Of a DNA stretch of 64,000 bases, positions 31,431-41,020 are shown piece by piece. Source of the stretch: Bordetella hinzii LMG 13501. Lineage in GTDB: Bacteria; Pseudomonadota; Gammaproteobacteria; Burkholderiales; Burkholderiaceae_B. Location: the NCBI RefSeq assembly GCF_001548475.1, contig NZ_LRUJ01000011.1, forward strand, positions 88,913-152,912. Reading direction: 5' to 3'. Within the stretch, counting starts at the first letter, position 1. Each line of letters opens with the position of its first letter. Under the pieces are notes generated by a model. That model was given only the letters and a program-made list of their open reading frames with translations. It made no database searches and was not told the origin of the DNA. The position numbers were made by a program, and so were the translations under genes.

Positions 31431-32621
31431 TTACTTGCGCTTTTCGAGCGGGACGAACTTCAGGTTCTCCGGACCGGTGTAGTTGGCGGTGGGCCGGATG
31501 ATCTTGTTGTCGATGCGCTGCTCGATGATGTGGGCCGACCAGCCCGCCGTGCGCGCGATCACGAACAGCGGCGTGAACATGGCGGTGGGCACGCCCATCA
31601 TGTGATAGCTCACAGCCGAGAACCAGTCAAGGTTGGGGAACATCTTCTTGATGTCCCACATGACGGTCTCCAGGCGCTCGGCGATGTCGAACATCTTGGT
31701 GCTGCCCGCTTTCTTGGACAGCTTGCGGGCGACTTCCTTGATGACCTTGTTGCGCGGGTCGGAAATGGTGTAGACCGGGTGGCCAAAGCCGATGATCACT
31801 TCCTTGTTCTCGACGCGGCGGCGGATGTCGGCCTCGGCTTCGTCGGGCGAGTCGTAGCGCTTCTGGACTTCGAAGGCCACTTCGTTGGCGCCGCCGTGCT
31901 TGGGGCCGCGCAGCGCGCCGATGGCGCCGGTGATGGCCGAATACATGTCGGAACCCGTGCCGGCGATCACGCGGCCGGTGAAGGTCGAGGCATTGAACTC
32001 GTGCTCGGCGTACAGGATGAGCGAGGTGTGCATGGCGCGCACCCAGTCATCGCTGGGTTTCTGGCCATGCAGCAGGTGCAGGAAGTGGCCGCCGATGCTG
32101 TCGTCATCGGTCTGCACATCGATGATGCGGCCGTTGTGGCTGTAGTGGTACCAGTAGAGCAGGGCCGAGCCCAGATTGGCCATCAGGCGGTCGGCGATAT
32201 CGCGCGCACCCGGGGTGTTGTGGTCATCCTTCTCGGGCAGCACGCAGCCCAGCACGGATACGGCGGTGCGCATCACGTCCATGGGGTGGCTGGCCGCGGG
32301 CAGCGACTCCAGCGCGGTCTGCAGCTGCGCCGGCAGCCCGCGCAGCGAACGCAGCTTCTCTTTGTAGGCCTTCAGTTCGGCCTTGTTGGGCAGTTTGCCG
32401 TGCACCAGCAGGTGAGCGATCTCTTCGAACTCGGCTGCGTCGGCGAAATCCAGGATGTCATAGCCGCGGTAGTGCAGGTCGTTGCCCGTGCGGCCCACGG
32501 TACACAGCGCGGTGTTGCCCGCGACCACGCCCGACAGGGCCACCGATTTCTTGGGCTTGAAGCCGGCCTTTTCTTCGGTTTGCGCCGGGGCGGGCGCAGC
32601 CTTTTTCTGCGAGGTGCTCAT
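31431..32621 (-). CDS. prpC: 2-methylcitrate synthase
   Basis: Condenses propionyl-CoA with oxaloacetate to 2-methylcitrate. The 396-residue protein has a Lys/Ala-rich N-terminal stretch, then [20 protein letters not shown] and YRGYDI, the short citrate-synthase form typical of PrpC. Catalytic regions are visible: [16 protein letters not shown] and [14 protein letters not shown], with the active-site His residues. The C-terminus [18 protein letters not shown] is as expected. GGAGAA precedes the ATG at 32621. It starts 73 bases from the prpB stop and ends 56 bases before prpD. A true citrate synthase, gltA, lies 7 kb away in the window. Confidence 0.95.
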   Translation of the reverse strand: MSTSQKKAAPAPAQTEEKAGFKPKKSVALSGVVAGNTALCTVGRTGNDLHYRGYDILDFADAAEFEEIAHLLVHGKLPNKAELKAYKEKLRSLRGLPAQLQTALESLPAASHPMDVMRTAVSVLGCVLPEKDDHNTPGARDIADRLMANLGSALLYWYHYSHNGRIIDVQTDDDSIGGHFLHLLHGQKPSDDWVRAMHTSLILYAEHEFNASTFTGRVIAGTGSDMYSAITGAIGALRGPKHGGANEVAFEVQKRYDSPDEAEADIRRRVENKEVIIGFGHPVYTISDPRNKVIKEVARKLSKKAGSTKMFDIAERLETVMWDIKKMFPNLDWFSAVSYHMMGVPTAMFTPLFVIARTAGWSAHIIEQRIDNKIIRPTANYTGPENLKFVPLEKRK

Positions 32622-32694
32622 GTCTCTCGTTCTCCTTCCGATGGGAATAGACACAGACGGAGCCGGCCCGGCCGGATGGACGGGCCAGCGCGCA

Positions 32695-33588
32695 TTACTT
32701 CGACTTGTCCTTGGCAAACAGCGAATCCAGCTGCGACTCGAAGGCGTGGTATCCGATACGGTCGTAGAGTTCGTCGCGGGTCTGCATCAGGTCCAGCACA
32801 TTCTTCTGGTGGCCGTCGCGGCGGATGGCTTCATAGACGGCTTCGGCGGCCTTGTTCATCGCGCGGAAGGCCGACAGCGGATAGAGGACCATGCCCACGC
32901 CGGCGCTCTTGAGTTCCTCGACCGTGAACAGCGGCGTCTTGCCGAATTCGGTGATGTTGGCGAGGACCGGTACTTTCACGGCGTCGACGAAGCGGCGGTA
33001 GGTGGCCAGGTCGTAGGCGGCCTCGGCGAAGATGGCATCGGCGCCAGCCTCGACGCAGGCCAGGGCGCGCTCGATGGCGGCGTCCACGCCATGCGAGGCG
33101 ATGGCGTCCGTGCGCGCGATCAGGTAGAAGTCGCTGTCGGTGCGCGCATCGGCGGCCGCCTTGACGCGGTCGGCCATCTCCTCGGTGCTGACGATTTCCT
33201 TGCCCGGGCGGTGGCCGCAGCGCTTGGCGCCGACCTGGTCCTCGATATGGCAGGCGGCCGCGCCGAACTTGATCAGGCTCTTGACCGTGCGGCCGATATT
33301 GAAGGCCGAGGGGCCGAAGCCGGTGTCGATGTCCACCAGCAGGGGCAGGTCGCAGACGTCCGTGATGCGGCGCACATCGGTGAGCACGTCATCAAGGGTG
33401 TTGATGCCGAGGTCGGGCAGGCCCAGGGAGCCCGCCGCCACGCCGCCGCCGGAAAGATAGATCGCGCGGTAGCCGGCGCGCTTGGCCAGCAGGGCGTGAT
33501 TGGCGTTGATGGCGCCGATGATCTGCAGCGGCTGCTCTTGGGCCAGCGCGCGGCGAAAGAGGGCGCCGGGAGAGTCGGGTCTGGACAT
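32695..33588 (-). CDS. prpB: 2-methylisocitrate lyase
   Basis: Cleaves 2-methylisocitrate to pyruvate and succinate, closing propionate breakdown. The protein is 297 residues. [49 protein letters not shown] (the metal-binding Asp region) and [15 protein letters not shown] (the KxCGH catalytic loop with its Cys) identify it. The ATG at 33588 was chosen to match the family N-terminus; the upstream part of the open frame is unlike any known protein. It is the first gene of the prpBCD unit. No prpR-type sigma-54 activator is adjacent; the nearest regulator is the GntR gene beyond mdh. Confidence 0.95.
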   Translation of the reverse strand: MSRPDSPGALFRRALAQEQPLQIIGAINANHALLAKRAGYRAIYLSGGGVAAGSLGLPDLGINTLDDVLTDVRRITDVCDLPLLVDIDTGFGPSAFNIGRTVKSLIKFGAAACHIEDQVGAKRCGHRPGKEIVSTEEMADRVKAAADARTDSDFYLIARTDAIASHGVDAAIERALACVEAGADAIFAEAAYDLATYRRFVDAVKVPVLANITEFGKTPLFTVEELKSAGVGMVLYPLSAFRAMNKAAEAVYEAIRRDGHQKNVLDLMQTRDELYDRIGYHAFESQLDSLFAKDKSK

Positions 33589-33755
33589 GTTTGGGGTCTC
33601 CGAGTGATGTTGTGGCCTGCCTCGCGGGGCCAGGCGGCTTCTTTTTGTGCAAGGGGGCGGCTTTGGCCACACCCTAGCGGCGTCCGGAAAATAACTCTGT
33701 CCCCTTGGCGACAATCGAAAGAGACACACTGATGCTCCGGCACAGGCTCCTGGAA

Positions 33756-33781
33756 ATTGGGCCCGCGCAAGCGGGCCCAAT
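33756..33781 (-). terminator. Terminator hairpin after mdh
   Basis: ATTGGGCCCGC and GCGGGCCCAAT form a perfect 11-base-pair stem around GCAA. On the minus strand it is followed by a short TT run. It lies 16 bases past the mdh stop and separates mdh from prpB. Confidence 0.8.
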
Positions 33782-33796
33782 CCGGAACAGGCTGAA

Positions 33797-34786
33797 TTAC
33801 TTCAGCAGGTCTTTGATGCCGTCACGCTCTTCGAGCAGTTCCTTCAGGGTGAAGTCCATGCGCTCGCGGGAGAAGGCGTCGACTTCCAGATCCTTGATCA
33901 TGGTGTATTCGCCGTTGGCCGTGGTGACGGGGAAACCATAGATGATGCCTTCGGGGATGCCGTAGGAGCCGTCCGAGGGGATGCCCATGGTGACCCACTT
34001 GCCATTGCTGCCCAGGACCCAGTCGCGGACGTGGTCGATGGCGGCGTTGGCGGCCGACGCGGCCGAGGACAGGCCACGGGCTTCGATGATGGCGGCGCCG
34101 CGCTTGCCCACGGTGGGGATGAACACGTCGCGGTTCCAGGTTTCGTCGTTGATCAGCTTGGCCAGCGGCTGGCCGTCAACGGTGGCGAAGCGATAGTCCG
34201 GGTACATCGTGGGCGAGTGGTTGCCCCAGACGACCAGTTTCTCGATGCCGGCCACGGCCTTGCCGGACTTGGCGGCCAGTTGCGACAGGGCGCGGTTGTG
34301 GTCCAGGCGCAGCATGGCGGTGAAGTTCTTGGCGGGCAGGTCCGGCGCCGACTTCATGGCGATGTAGGCGTTGGTGTTGGCCGGGTTGCCGACCACCAGC
34401 ACCTTGACGTTGCGGCTGGCCACTTCGTTCAGGGCGCGGCCCTGGGCGGTGAAGATCTGGGCGTTGACGGTCAGCAGGTCCTTGCGCTCCATGCCGGGGC
34501 CGCGCGGACGGGCGCCGACCAGCAGGGCCACGTCGGCGTCCTTGAAGGCGGTCTTCGGATCGCTGTGGGCGGTGACTTCCTGCAGCAGCGGGAAGGCGCA
34601 GTCTTCGAGCTCCATGATCACGCCCTTGAGCGCCTTCTGGGCCTTCTCGTCGGGGATTTCGAGCAGTTGCAGGATGACCGGCTGGTCCTTGCCGAGCATT
34701 TCGCCGGAGGCGATGCGGAACAGCAGGGCGTAACCAATTTGGCCGGCGGCGCCGGTGACGGCGACTCGCATGGCGGGCTTAGACAT
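33797..34786 (-). CDS. mdh: Malate dehydrogenase
   Basis: NAD-dependent oxidation of malate to oxaloacetate in the TCA cycle. The 329-residue protein belongs to the longer MDH type 2 (cytosolic-like) group: [20 protein letters not shown] with the NAD-binding loop, [18 protein letters not shown] with substrate-binding arginines, [30 protein letters not shown], and [17 protein letters not shown] with the catalytic His. GGAGAA precedes the start codon. It is transcribed away from the GntR regulator gene across a 300-base region that holds its promoter and a large palindrome. Confidence 0.97.
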   Translation of the reverse strand: MSKPAMRVAVTGAAGQIGYALLFRIASGEMLGKDQPVILQLLEIPDEKAQKALKGVIMELEDCAFPLLQEVTAHSDPKTAFKDADVALLVGARPRGPGMERKDLLTVNAQIFTAQGRALNEVASRNVKVLVVGNPANTNAYIAMKSAPDLPAKNFTAMLRLDHNRALSQLAAKSGKAVAGIEKLVVWGNHSPTMYPDYRFATVDGQPLAKLINDETWNRDVFIPTVGKRGAAIIEARGLSSAASAANAAIDHVRDWVLGSNGKWVTMGIPSDGSYGIPEGIIYGFPVTTANGEYTMIKDLEVDAFSRERMDFTLKELLEERDGIKDLLK

Positions 34787-34887
34787 GTATGTTCTCCAAA
34801 TATGGACGGGCGAGATGAATCGCGCCAGACAGTGTAATCCTTGGAGCCCGCCGAACTCGGTCTGGCACGGCGCTCCGACAGCCCGAA

Positions 34888-34916
34888 ATCCTAGATCGAA
34901 TTTACCCCTGCGTCAA
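34888..34916 (-). promoter_or_regulatory. mdh: Sigma-70 promoter for mdh
   Basis: On the minus strand, TTGACG (34916-34911), a 17-base spacer and TAGGAT (34893-34888) fit a sigma-70 promoter pointing at mdh. A 26-base palindrome lies just upstream of its -35 box. Confidence 0.7.
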
Positions 34917-34920
34917 TTTA

Positions 34921-34946
34921 TCTTATATCTTATATAAGACATAAGA
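34921..34946. promoter_or_regulatory. 26-base nested palindrome in the mdh/gntR divergent region
   Basis: The left arm TCTTATATCTTAT and right arm ATAAGACATAAGA are inverted copies with a single mismatch over 13 positions. Each arm repeats TCTTAT (or ATAAGA) twice, and the centre TCTTATATAAGA is a perfect 12-base palindrome. It lies between the mdh promoter and the likely gntR promoter (CATAAT at 34954-34959). GntR/HutC regulators bind such A/T-rich palindromes near their own gene, so I infer this is the operator of the adjacent regulator. Confidence 0.72.
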
Positions 34947-35085
34947 CGTTGGACATAATGGGCGGGCTTGTGCCACAATAATGCGTTTGCCCGACACCGG
35001 GCCAGCCCGCATTCGCGCTGTCGGCCTCCAAGCAGGCAGGTCCTAGCGTAACGCTTCGGGTCCGTCCCCGGCAGGCCGGGCAAAT

Positions 35086-35886
35086 ATGAAGAATTCAAGA
35101 CGATCCATGGCAGATCCCCGGCCCGACTCTCCGCTACGTACCCGCACTGCCCGGCAGGCGGGCGAGGGCGCGGCTTTCAGTCCGCTGTATCGCCAGATCA
35201 AGGATCTGCTGGTCCAGAGCCTCGAGCGAGGCGAATGGAAACCCGGCGAACTCATCCCCTCCGAAATCGATCTCGCCGCCCGCTTCCAGGTAAGCCAGGG
35301 CACGGTGCGCAAGGCTGTCGACGAATTGGCCGCCGAGCACATGCTGCTGCGCCGCCAGGGCAAGGGCACCTTCGTGGCCACGCATCACGAGGCCCGTGTG
35401 CGCTACCGCTTTCTGCGCCTGGCGCCCGACGAGGCCGGCGAGGGCGGGCGGGCCGAAAACCACGTCCTGGAATGCCGGCGGATCAGAGCCCCGGCCGAGA
35501 TCGCCCGCGCCCTGGAGCTGCGGGCCGGCGAAACCGTGGTTTCCATCCGGCGGCAGCTGGCCATGAACCACGCGCCGGTCATCATCGACGATATCTGGGT
35601 GCCCGGCGCGGCGTTCCGCGGCCTGACGCTGGACCTGCTCAAGGCCAACCGGGTGCCGCTCTACGGCTTGTTCGAATCCGAGTTCGGCGTCAGCATGGTC
35701 CGTGCCGACGAAAAAATCCGTGCCGTGGCGGCCTCCGAAGAGGTTGCCGCGTTGCTGCACGTTACGCCGGGTACACCGCTTCTGCAGGTGGACCGCATTT
35801 CGTACACCTATGGCGACAGGCCCATGGAAGTGCGCCGCGGGCTGTACCTTACCGATCACTATCACTACCGCAATAGTTTGAATTGA
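35086..35886 (+). CDS. GntR-family regulator with UTRA domain (HutC subfamily)
   Basis: A 266-residue regulator. The winged helix-turn-helix (about 30-100) includes FSPLYRQIKDLLVQSLERGE, LIPSEIDLAARFQVSQGTVR and the wing LLRRQGKGTFVATHH. The UTRA ligand-binding domain (about 110-260) ends with LLQVDRISYTYGDRPMEVRR and LTDHYHYRN. HutC-type regulators sense small metabolites. Its location between mdh (and prpBCD) and sdhCDAB-gltA suggests control of TCA or propionate metabolism, which is inference from context. Translation may begin at the ATG at 35086 or at 35107. The gene is 121 bases before sdhC on the same strand. Confidence 0.88.
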   Translation: MKNSRRSMADPRPDSPLRTRTARQAGEGAAFSPLYRQIKDLLVQSLERGEWKPGELIPSEIDLAARFQVSQGTVRKAVDELAAEHMLLRRQGKGTFVATHHEARVRYRFLRLAPDEAGEGGRAENHVLECRRIRAPAEIARALELRAGETVVSIRRQLAMNHAPVIIDDIWVPGAAFRGLTLDLLKANRVPLYGLFESEFGVSMVRADEKIRAVAASEEVAALLHVTPGTPLLQVDRISYTYGDRPMEVRRGLYLTDHYHYRNSLN

Positions 35887-36007
35887 TGAGCTTTTTCCCT
35901 ACGATTTGATACGAACCCGCTCTCTGAGCGAAAATAGCTTGTTTGCCCATTTGGGCAATGGCGTTTCCGCCGTCACGATTCCCTAGTTCCGAAACACCGA
36001 GGCCGTC
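35887..36007 (+). promoter_or_regulatory. sdhC upstream region with inverted repeat
   Basis: This gap holds a perfect inverted repeat TTGCCCA-TT-TGGGCAA at 35943-35958, about 50 bases before sdhC. It could be an operator or a leader hairpin. TTGATA at 35906-35911 is a possible -35, but no well-spaced -10 is clear. GAGG lies before the sdhC ATG. Confidence 0.4.
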
Positions 36008-36421
36008 ATGTCCGACTCAGCTGCCAAGCCGCGTCCACAGTTTCGCAATATCAGCGTTCCGCAAATCCTCAGTTACCGCCTGCCCCTGGCCGGCAAACTG
36101 TCCATCCTGCATCGCGTCAGCGGCGCCTTGCTCTTTCTCTGTCTGCCCTTGGTCATCGTGCCGCTGTTCGCGGCTAGCGTGACCTCGCCGGAAAGCTTTG
36201 CGCAAGTGGCCCAATATGCGGCCAATCCCCTGGTCAAGCTCGTGCTCCTGGTGTTGATCTGGGGCTATCTGCATCACTTCTGTGCCGGCATCCGCTACCT
36301 GGTCCTCGATCTGCACATCGGCATCGACAAGGCTTCGAGCCGCAAGAGCGCCGCGGCCGTGTTCGCGGTCAGCCTGGTCCTGACCCTGGTGTTCGCTCTC
36401 AAATTGTTCGGAGTCCTGTAA
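36008..36421 (+). CDS. sdhC: Succinate dehydrogenase cytochrome b556 subunit
   Basis: Membrane anchor of complex II, 137 residues with three helices (about 39-62, 74-96 and 115-136). YRLPLAGKLSILHRVSGALL is the conserved start with residues that contact quinone, and GYLHHFCAGIRYLVLDLHIG contains the haem-binding His. The stop overlaps the sdhD start by one base. It heads the sdhCDAB-sdhE-gltA cluster. Confidence 0.93.
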   Translation: MSDSAAKPRPQFRNISVPQILSYRLPLAGKLSILHRVSGALLFLCLPLVIVPLFAASVTSPESFAQVAQYAANPLVKLVLLVLIWGYLHHFCAGIRYLVLDLHIGIDKASSRKSAAAVFAVSLVLTLVFALKLFGVL

Positions 36422-36804
36422 TGCAAGACACCAAGAACTTCGGCCCCAAGCGCCTCGTCGTCGGCGCGCACTACGGCACGGTGGATTTCATCGCCCAGCG
36501 CCTGACGGCCATCATCATGGCCGTCTACACCCTGGTGCTGATCATCGGCCTGCTGGTCATGCCGGCCTACACCTATGAAAACTGGAAGGCCCTGTTCACC
36601 TTCCATGTGTTCGCTCTTCCCCTGGGCCAGATCCTGGCCTCGCTCGCTTTCTTTGCGCTGGCCTGGCATGCCTGGATCGGCGTGCGCGACATCTGGATGG
36701 ATTATGTACGGCCGGTGGGTGTTCGCCTGCTGCTGCAAGTGCTGACCATCCTCTGGCTCGTTGGCACGGTCGTGTACTTCGCGCAAATCATCTGGAGAAT
36801 CTAA
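36421..36804 (+). CDS. sdhD: Succinate dehydrogenase membrane anchor subunit
   Basis: Second anchor of complex II, 127 residues with three helices (about 26-47, 59-80 and 97-121). RLVVGAHYGTVDFIAQRLTA is the typical N-terminus, and LAWHAWIGVRDIWMDYVRP carries the second haem-ligand region and the quinone-site Asp-Tyr pair. The start overlaps the sdhC stop by one base (TAATG), so translation is coupled. Confidence 0.92.
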   Translation: MQDTKNFGPKRLVVGAHYGTVDFIAQRLTAIIMAVYTLVLIIGLLVMPAYTYENWKALFTFHVFALPLGQILASLAFFALAWHAWIGVRDIWMDYVRPVGVRLLLQVLTILWLVGTVVYFAQIIWRI

Positions 36805-36807
36805 GCC

Positions 36808-38586
36808 GTGGTCGCTGTCATGAATTCATTGCCGCGCCGCCAATTTGACGTGGTGGTCGTGGGCGCCGGCGGAGCCGGCATGCGCTGTTCGCTGCAACTG
36901 TCCCAGGCGGGACTGTCGGTGGCGGTCCTGTCCAAAGTGTTCCCCACGCGCTCGCACACCGTTGCCGCGCAGGGCGGCGTGAGCGCCTCGCTGGGCAACA
37001 TGAGCGAAGACAACTGGTACTGGCACATGTATGACACCGTCAAGGGGTCGGACTGGCTGGGCGACCAGGATGCCATCGAGTTCATGTGCCGCGAAGCGCC
37101 CAATGCCGTCTACGAGCTGGAGCACTTCGGCATGCCGTTTGACCGCAATCCGGACGGCACCATCTACCAGCGCCCCTTCGGCGGCCACACCGCCAACTTC
37201 GGCGAGAAGCCCGTGCAGCGCGCCTGTGCCGCGGCCGACCGGACCGGCCACGCCCTGCTGCACACGCTCTACCAGCGCAACGTCGCCGCCCGCACGAAGT
37301 TCTTCGTCGAGTGGATGGCCCTGGACCTGCTGCGCAACGAAGAGGGCGATGTCGTGGGCGTGACCGCCCTGGAAATGGAAACCGGCGACATCTACATCCT
37401 CGAAGCCAAGACCACGGTGCTGGCCACCGGCGGCGCCGGCCGCATCTGGGCGGCCTCGACCAACGCCTTCATCAACACCGGTGACGGCCTGGGCATGGCG
37501 GCGCGCGCGGGCATTCCGCTGCAGGACATGGAGTTCTGGCAATTCCACCCCACCGGCGTGGCCGGCGCGGGCGTGCTGATCACGGAAGGCGTGCGCGGCG
37601 AAGGCGGCATCCTGCTGAACAAGGACGGCGAGCGCTTCATGGAGCGTTATGCGCCCACCCTGAAGGACCTGGCGCCGCGCGACTTCGTGTCGCGCTCGAT
37701 GGACCAGGAAATCAAGGAAGGCCGCGGCTGCGGTCCGGACGGCAGCTATGTGGTGCTCAAGCTCGATCACCTCGGTGCCGACGTGATCAACAAGCGCCTG
37801 CCGTCCATCCGTGAAATCGCCATCAAGTTCGGCAACGTCGATCCCATCAAGGAACCGATCCCTGTCGTGCCGACCATCCACTATCAGATGGGCGGCATTC
37901 CGGCCAACTACCATGGCCAGGTGCTCGAGCGCGTCAACGGCGAGAACAAGATCGTCAACGGTCTATACGCCATCGGCGAATGCGCCGCGGTGTCGGTGCA
38001 CGGCGCCAACCGCCTGGGCACCAACTCGCTGCTGGACCTGATCGTGTTCGGCCGCGCCACGGGCAACCACATCGTCAACTCGCATCCCGAGCGCCAGCAC
38101 GCCCACAAGCCGGTGCCCAAGGGAGCCGTCGACTTCTCGATGGACCGCGTCAACAAGCTGGAATCGCGCACCTCCGGGGAAAAGACCCAGGACGTGGCCA
38201 ACGCCATCCGCATGTCGATGCAGCGTCACTGCGGCGTGTTCCGCACGCTGGACCTGCTCAACGAAGGCGTCCAGCAGATCGAAGACCTGGCCAAGGTGGC
38301 CGGCAGCATCTACTTCAAGGACAAGTCCAAGGTGTTCAACACCGCCCGCGTCGAGGCGCTGGAGCTGGCCAACATGACCGAAGTGGCCCGCGCCACCATC
38401 AAGTCGGCCGCCAACCGCACCGAAAGCCGTGGCGCGCACGCCCTGAACGACTTCCCGAACCGCGACGACGAAAACTGGCTCAAGCACACGCTCTGGTATT
38501 CCGAAGGCAGCCGCCTGGACTACAAGCCGGTTCAGATGAAGCCTCTGACGGTCGAATCCTTCCCGCCCAAGGCCCGTACTTTCTAA
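36808..38586 (+). CDS. sdhA: Succinate dehydrogenase flavoprotein subunit
   Basis: Catalytic subunit of complex II, oxidising succinate to fumarate with covalent FAD. The 592-residue protein has [20 protein letters not shown], then [18 protein letters not shown], where His50 should be the FAD attachment site. [20 protein letters not shown] and [20 protein letters not shown] are dicarboxylate-binding regions. I chose the GTG at 36808, because GGAGA lies nine bases upstream; the ATG at 36820 would be 21 bases from that site. It starts three bases after the sdhD stop. Confidence 0.96.
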   Translation: MVAVMNSLPRRQFDVVVVGAGGAGMRCSLQLSQAGLSVAVLSKVFPTRSHTVAAQGGVSASLGNMSEDNWYWHMYDTVKGSDWLGDQDAIEFMCREAPNAVYELEHFGMPFDRNPDGTIYQRPFGGHTANFGEKPVQRACAAADRTGHALLHTLYQRNVAARTKFFVEWMALDLLRNEEGDVVGVTALEMETGDIYILEAKTTVLATGGAGRIWAASTNAFINTGDGLGMAARAGIPLQDMEFWQFHPTGVAGAGVLITEGVRGEGGILLNKDGERFMERYAPTLKDLAPRDFVSRSMDQEIKEGRGCGPDGSYVVLKLDHLGADVINKRLPSIREIAIKFGNVDPIKEPIPVVPTIHYQMGGIPANYHGQVLERVNGENKIVNGLYAIGECAAVSVHGANRLGTNSLLDLIVFGRATGNHIVNSHPERQHAHKPVPKGAVDFSMDRVNKLESRTSGEKTQDVANAIRMSMQRHCGVFRTLDLLNEGVQQIEDLAKVAGSIYFKDKSKVFNTARVEALELANMTEVARATIKSAANRTESRGAHALNDFPNRDDENWLKHTLWYSEGSRLDYKPVQMKPLTVESFPPKARTF

Positions 38587-38599
38587 GCAGGATGCCGGT

Positions 38600-39316
38600 A
38601 TGAGCACCAAACGAATCGTTAAATTCGAAATCTACCGCTACGATCCGGACAAGGACGAGCGTCCCTATATGCAGAAGCTGGAAGTCGAGCTCCAGCCGAC
38701 CGACAAGATGCTGCTCGATGCGCTGGTGCGCATCAAGAACGACGTCGACGACAGCCTGGCCCTGCGCCGGTCCTGCCGCGAGGGTGTCTGCGGCTCCGAC
38801 GCCATGAACATCAATGGCAAGAACGGCCTGGCCTGCACGACCAACCTGCGCGAACTGAAGGAACCCATCGTCCTGAAGCCGCTGCCCGGCCTGCCCGTGA
38901 TCCGCGACCTGATCGTGGACATGACGCACTTCTTCAACCAGTACCACTCGGTCAGTCCCTTCCTGATCAACGACACGCCGCCGCCCGAGCGCGAGCGCCT
39001 GCAGTCGCCGGAAGCGCGTGAAGAGCTGGACGGCCTGTACGAGTGCATTCTGTGCGCCTGCTGCTCGACCTCCTGCCCCTCGTTCTGGTGGAATCCGGAC
39101 AAGTTCGTCGGCCCCGCCGGCCTGCTGCAAGCCTACCGCTTCATCGCCGACAGCCGCGACGAAGCCACCGGCCGCCGTCTGGACAACCTGGAAGACCCGT
39201 ACCGCCTGTTCCGCTGCCACACGATCATGAACTGTGTCGACGTCTGTCCCAAGGGACTGAACCCGACCAAGGCGATCGGCAAGATCAAGGAACTGATGGT
39301 CCGGCGTACGGTCTAG
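38600..39316 (+). CDS. sdhB: Succinate dehydrogenase iron-sulfur subunit
   Basis: Electron-transfer subunit of complex II, 238 residues. The 2Fe-2S ligands lie in [20 protein letters not shown] plus a later Cys, the 4Fe-4S ligands in [20 protein letters not shown], and the 3Fe-4S ligands in [20 protein letters not shown]. All the cysteines expected are present. The ATG follows the sdhA stop by 13 bases. Confidence 0.96.
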   Translation: MSTKRIVKFEIYRYDPDKDERPYMQKLEVELQPTDKMLLDALVRIKNDVDDSLALRRSCREGVCGSDAMNINGKNGLACTTNLRELKEPIVLKPLPGLPVIRDLIVDMTHFFNQYHSVSPFLINDTPPPERERLQSPEAREELDGLYECILCACCSTSCPSFWWNPDKFVGPAGLLQAYRFIADSRDEATGRRLDNLEDPYRLFRCHTIMNCVDVCPKGLNPTKAIGKIKELMVRRTV

Positions 39317-39341
39317 TGCTTATTAGTATCGAAGGCCTTCA

Positions 39342-39602
39342 ATGAGCAAGCTCACGGAACTGCAAAGGGCTCGGCTACGCTGGCGTGCGCGCCGTGGCTT
39401 GCTCGAGAATGACCTCATCATCACCCGGTACCTGGATGCCAATGAACTCCAGCTTACCGACGAAGACGTATCGGCGCTGACGCAGCTCTTCGAGCTTGGA
39501 GATAATGATCTGCTCGATCTGCTGCTGGCGCGCAAGGAGCCGGAGGGGGCATTGGACACCCCGAGGCTGCGCGCCATCATTGCCCGGATGCGAGAGCTCT
39601 GA
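39342..39602 (+). CDS. sdhE: FAD assembly factor SdhE
   Basis: An 86-residue SdhE (YgfY) family protein that helps attach FAD covalently to SdhA. The signature [15 protein letters not shown] contains the conserved RGxxE motif, and [20 protein letters not shown] follows. The position between sdhB and gltA, with the same strand and a 25-base gap, supports the role. Length is normal. Confidence 0.93.
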   Translation: MSKLTELQRARLRWRARRGLLENDLIITRYLDANELQLTDEDVSALTQLFELGDNDLLDLLLARKEPEGALDTPRLRAIIARMREL

Positions 39603-39622
39603 TTCATTACGAGGAAACAGCG

Positions 39623-40924
39623 ATGAACCTGTCTGACAAAAAAGCCACTCTATCCCTATCGGATGGCAGCGCACCTATCGAACTCCCGGTGTACAAGGGC
39701 ACCCTCGGCCCGGATGTCATCGACATCCGCAAGCTGTATGGCCAGACGGGCATGTTCACCTATGACCCCGGCTTCATGTCGACCGCCGCGACTTCCTCGG
39801 GCATCACTTATATCGACGGCGACAAGGGCGAGCTGCTGTATCGCGGCTATCCGATCGAACAGCTGGCCGTCAACTGCGACTTCCTCGACATCTGCTACCT
39901 GATCCTGAACGGCGACCTGCCCAACGGTGAACAGAAGACCGACTTCGACTCGCAAGTGACCCATCACACGATGGTCAACGAGCAGCTGCATTTCTTCCTG
40001 CGCGGCTTCCGCCGCGATGCCCACCCGATGGCCGTGCTGACCGGCCTGGTGGGCGCGCTGTCGGCCTTCTATCACGATTCCACCGACATCACCAACGCCC
40101 AGCATCGCCACATCTCCGCGATCCGCCTGATCGCCAAGATGCCGACGCTGGTCGCCATGGCGTACAAGTATTCGCAAGGCCAGCCCTTCATCTATCCGCA
40201 GAACGACCTGTCGTACACCGGCAACTTCCTGCGCATGATGTTCGCCACGCCGTGCGAAGAATACAAGGTCAACGAAGTGGTCGAGCGCGCGCTGGACCGC
40301 ATCTTCATCCTGCACGCCGATCACGAGCAGAACGCCTCGACCTCGACCGTGCGCCTGTGCGGCTCCTCGGGCACCAACCCCTTTGCCGCCATCGCCGCCG
40401 GCGTGGCGTGCCTGTGGGGTCCGGCCCATGGCGGCGCCAACGAAGCCTGCCTGCAGATGCTCGAAGAACTGCAAGCCAACGGCGGCGTGGCCAAGGTCGG
40501 CGAGTTCATGGAAAAGGTCAAGGACAAGAACTCGGGCGTGCGCCTGATGGGCTTTGGCCACCGCGTCTACAAGAACTACGACCCGCGGGCCAAGCTGATG
40601 CAGGAAACCTGCAAGGAAGTGCTGGGTGCCCTGGGCCTGGAAAACGACCCGCTGTTCAAGCTGGCCATGGAGCTGGAGCGCATCGCTCTCGAGGACGACT
40701 ATTTCGTGCAGCGTAAGCTCTACCCCAACGTGGACTTCTACTCGGGCATCGTGCAGCGCGCCATCGGCATCCCGACCTCGCTGTTCACGGCCATCTTCGC
40801 GCTGGCCCGCACGGTGGGCTGGATCGCCCAGTGGAACGAAATGCTGTCCGATCCCGATTACAAGATCGGCCGTCCGCGCCAGCTCTACACCGGCTCGGTC
40901 GTGCGCAACGTCCCGAAGCGCTGA
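39623..40924 (+). CDS. gltA: Citrate synthase (type II)
   Basis: First TCA cycle enzyme, condensing acetyl-CoA and oxaloacetate. The 433-residue length and N-terminal beta domain ([20 protein letters not shown]) indicate the large, NADH-sensitive hexameric type. Catalytic regions are [17 protein letters not shown] and [18 protein letters not shown], with the usual His and later Asp residues. GAGGAA precedes the ATG. It ends the sdh cluster at a strong terminator. Confidence 0.97.
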   Translation: MNLSDKKATLSLSDGSAPIELPVYKGTLGPDVIDIRKLYGQTGMFTYDPGFMSTAATSSGITYIDGDKGELLYRGYPIEQLAVNCDFLDICYLILNGDLPNGEQKTDFDSQVTHHTMVNEQLHFFLRGFRRDAHPMAVLTGLVGALSAFYHDSTDITNAQHRHISAIRLIAKMPTLVAMAYKYSQGQPFIYPQNDLSYTGNFLRMMFATPCEEYKVNEVVERALDRIFILHADHEQNASTSTVRLCGSSGTNPFAAIAAGVACLWGPAHGGANEACLQMLEELQANGGVAKVGEFMEKVKDKNSGVRLMGFGHRVYKNYDPRAKLMQETCKEVLGALGLENDPLFKLAMELERIALEDDYFVQRKLYPNVDFYSGIVQRAIGIPTSLFTAIFALARTVGWIAQWNEMLSDPDYKIGRPRQLYTGSVVRNVPKR

Positions 40925-40933
40925 TCGCAGTCC

Positions 40934-40958
40934 CCGGCCGCCTGCCGCAGGCGGCCGG
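40934..40958 (+). terminator. Stem-loop after gltA
   Basis: CCGGCCGCCTG and CAGGCGGCCGG form a perfect 11-base-pair stem with a CCG loop, nine bases past the gltA stop. It lacks its own T-run but is followed within seven bases by a full terminator. Confidence 0.75.
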
Positions 40959-40964
40959 CGCGGT

Positions 40965-40990
40965 GCCCGGCCCAGGCCGGGCTTTTTTTT
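40965..40990 (+). terminator. Rho-independent terminator closing the sdh-gltA cluster
   Basis: GCCCGGCC and GGCCGGGC form a perfect eight-base-pair stem with a CA loop, followed by eight T residues. Confidence 0.93.
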
Positions 40991-41020
40991 GGGCAGGCGG
41001 TCCGGGCGGCGGCGTCCCGC

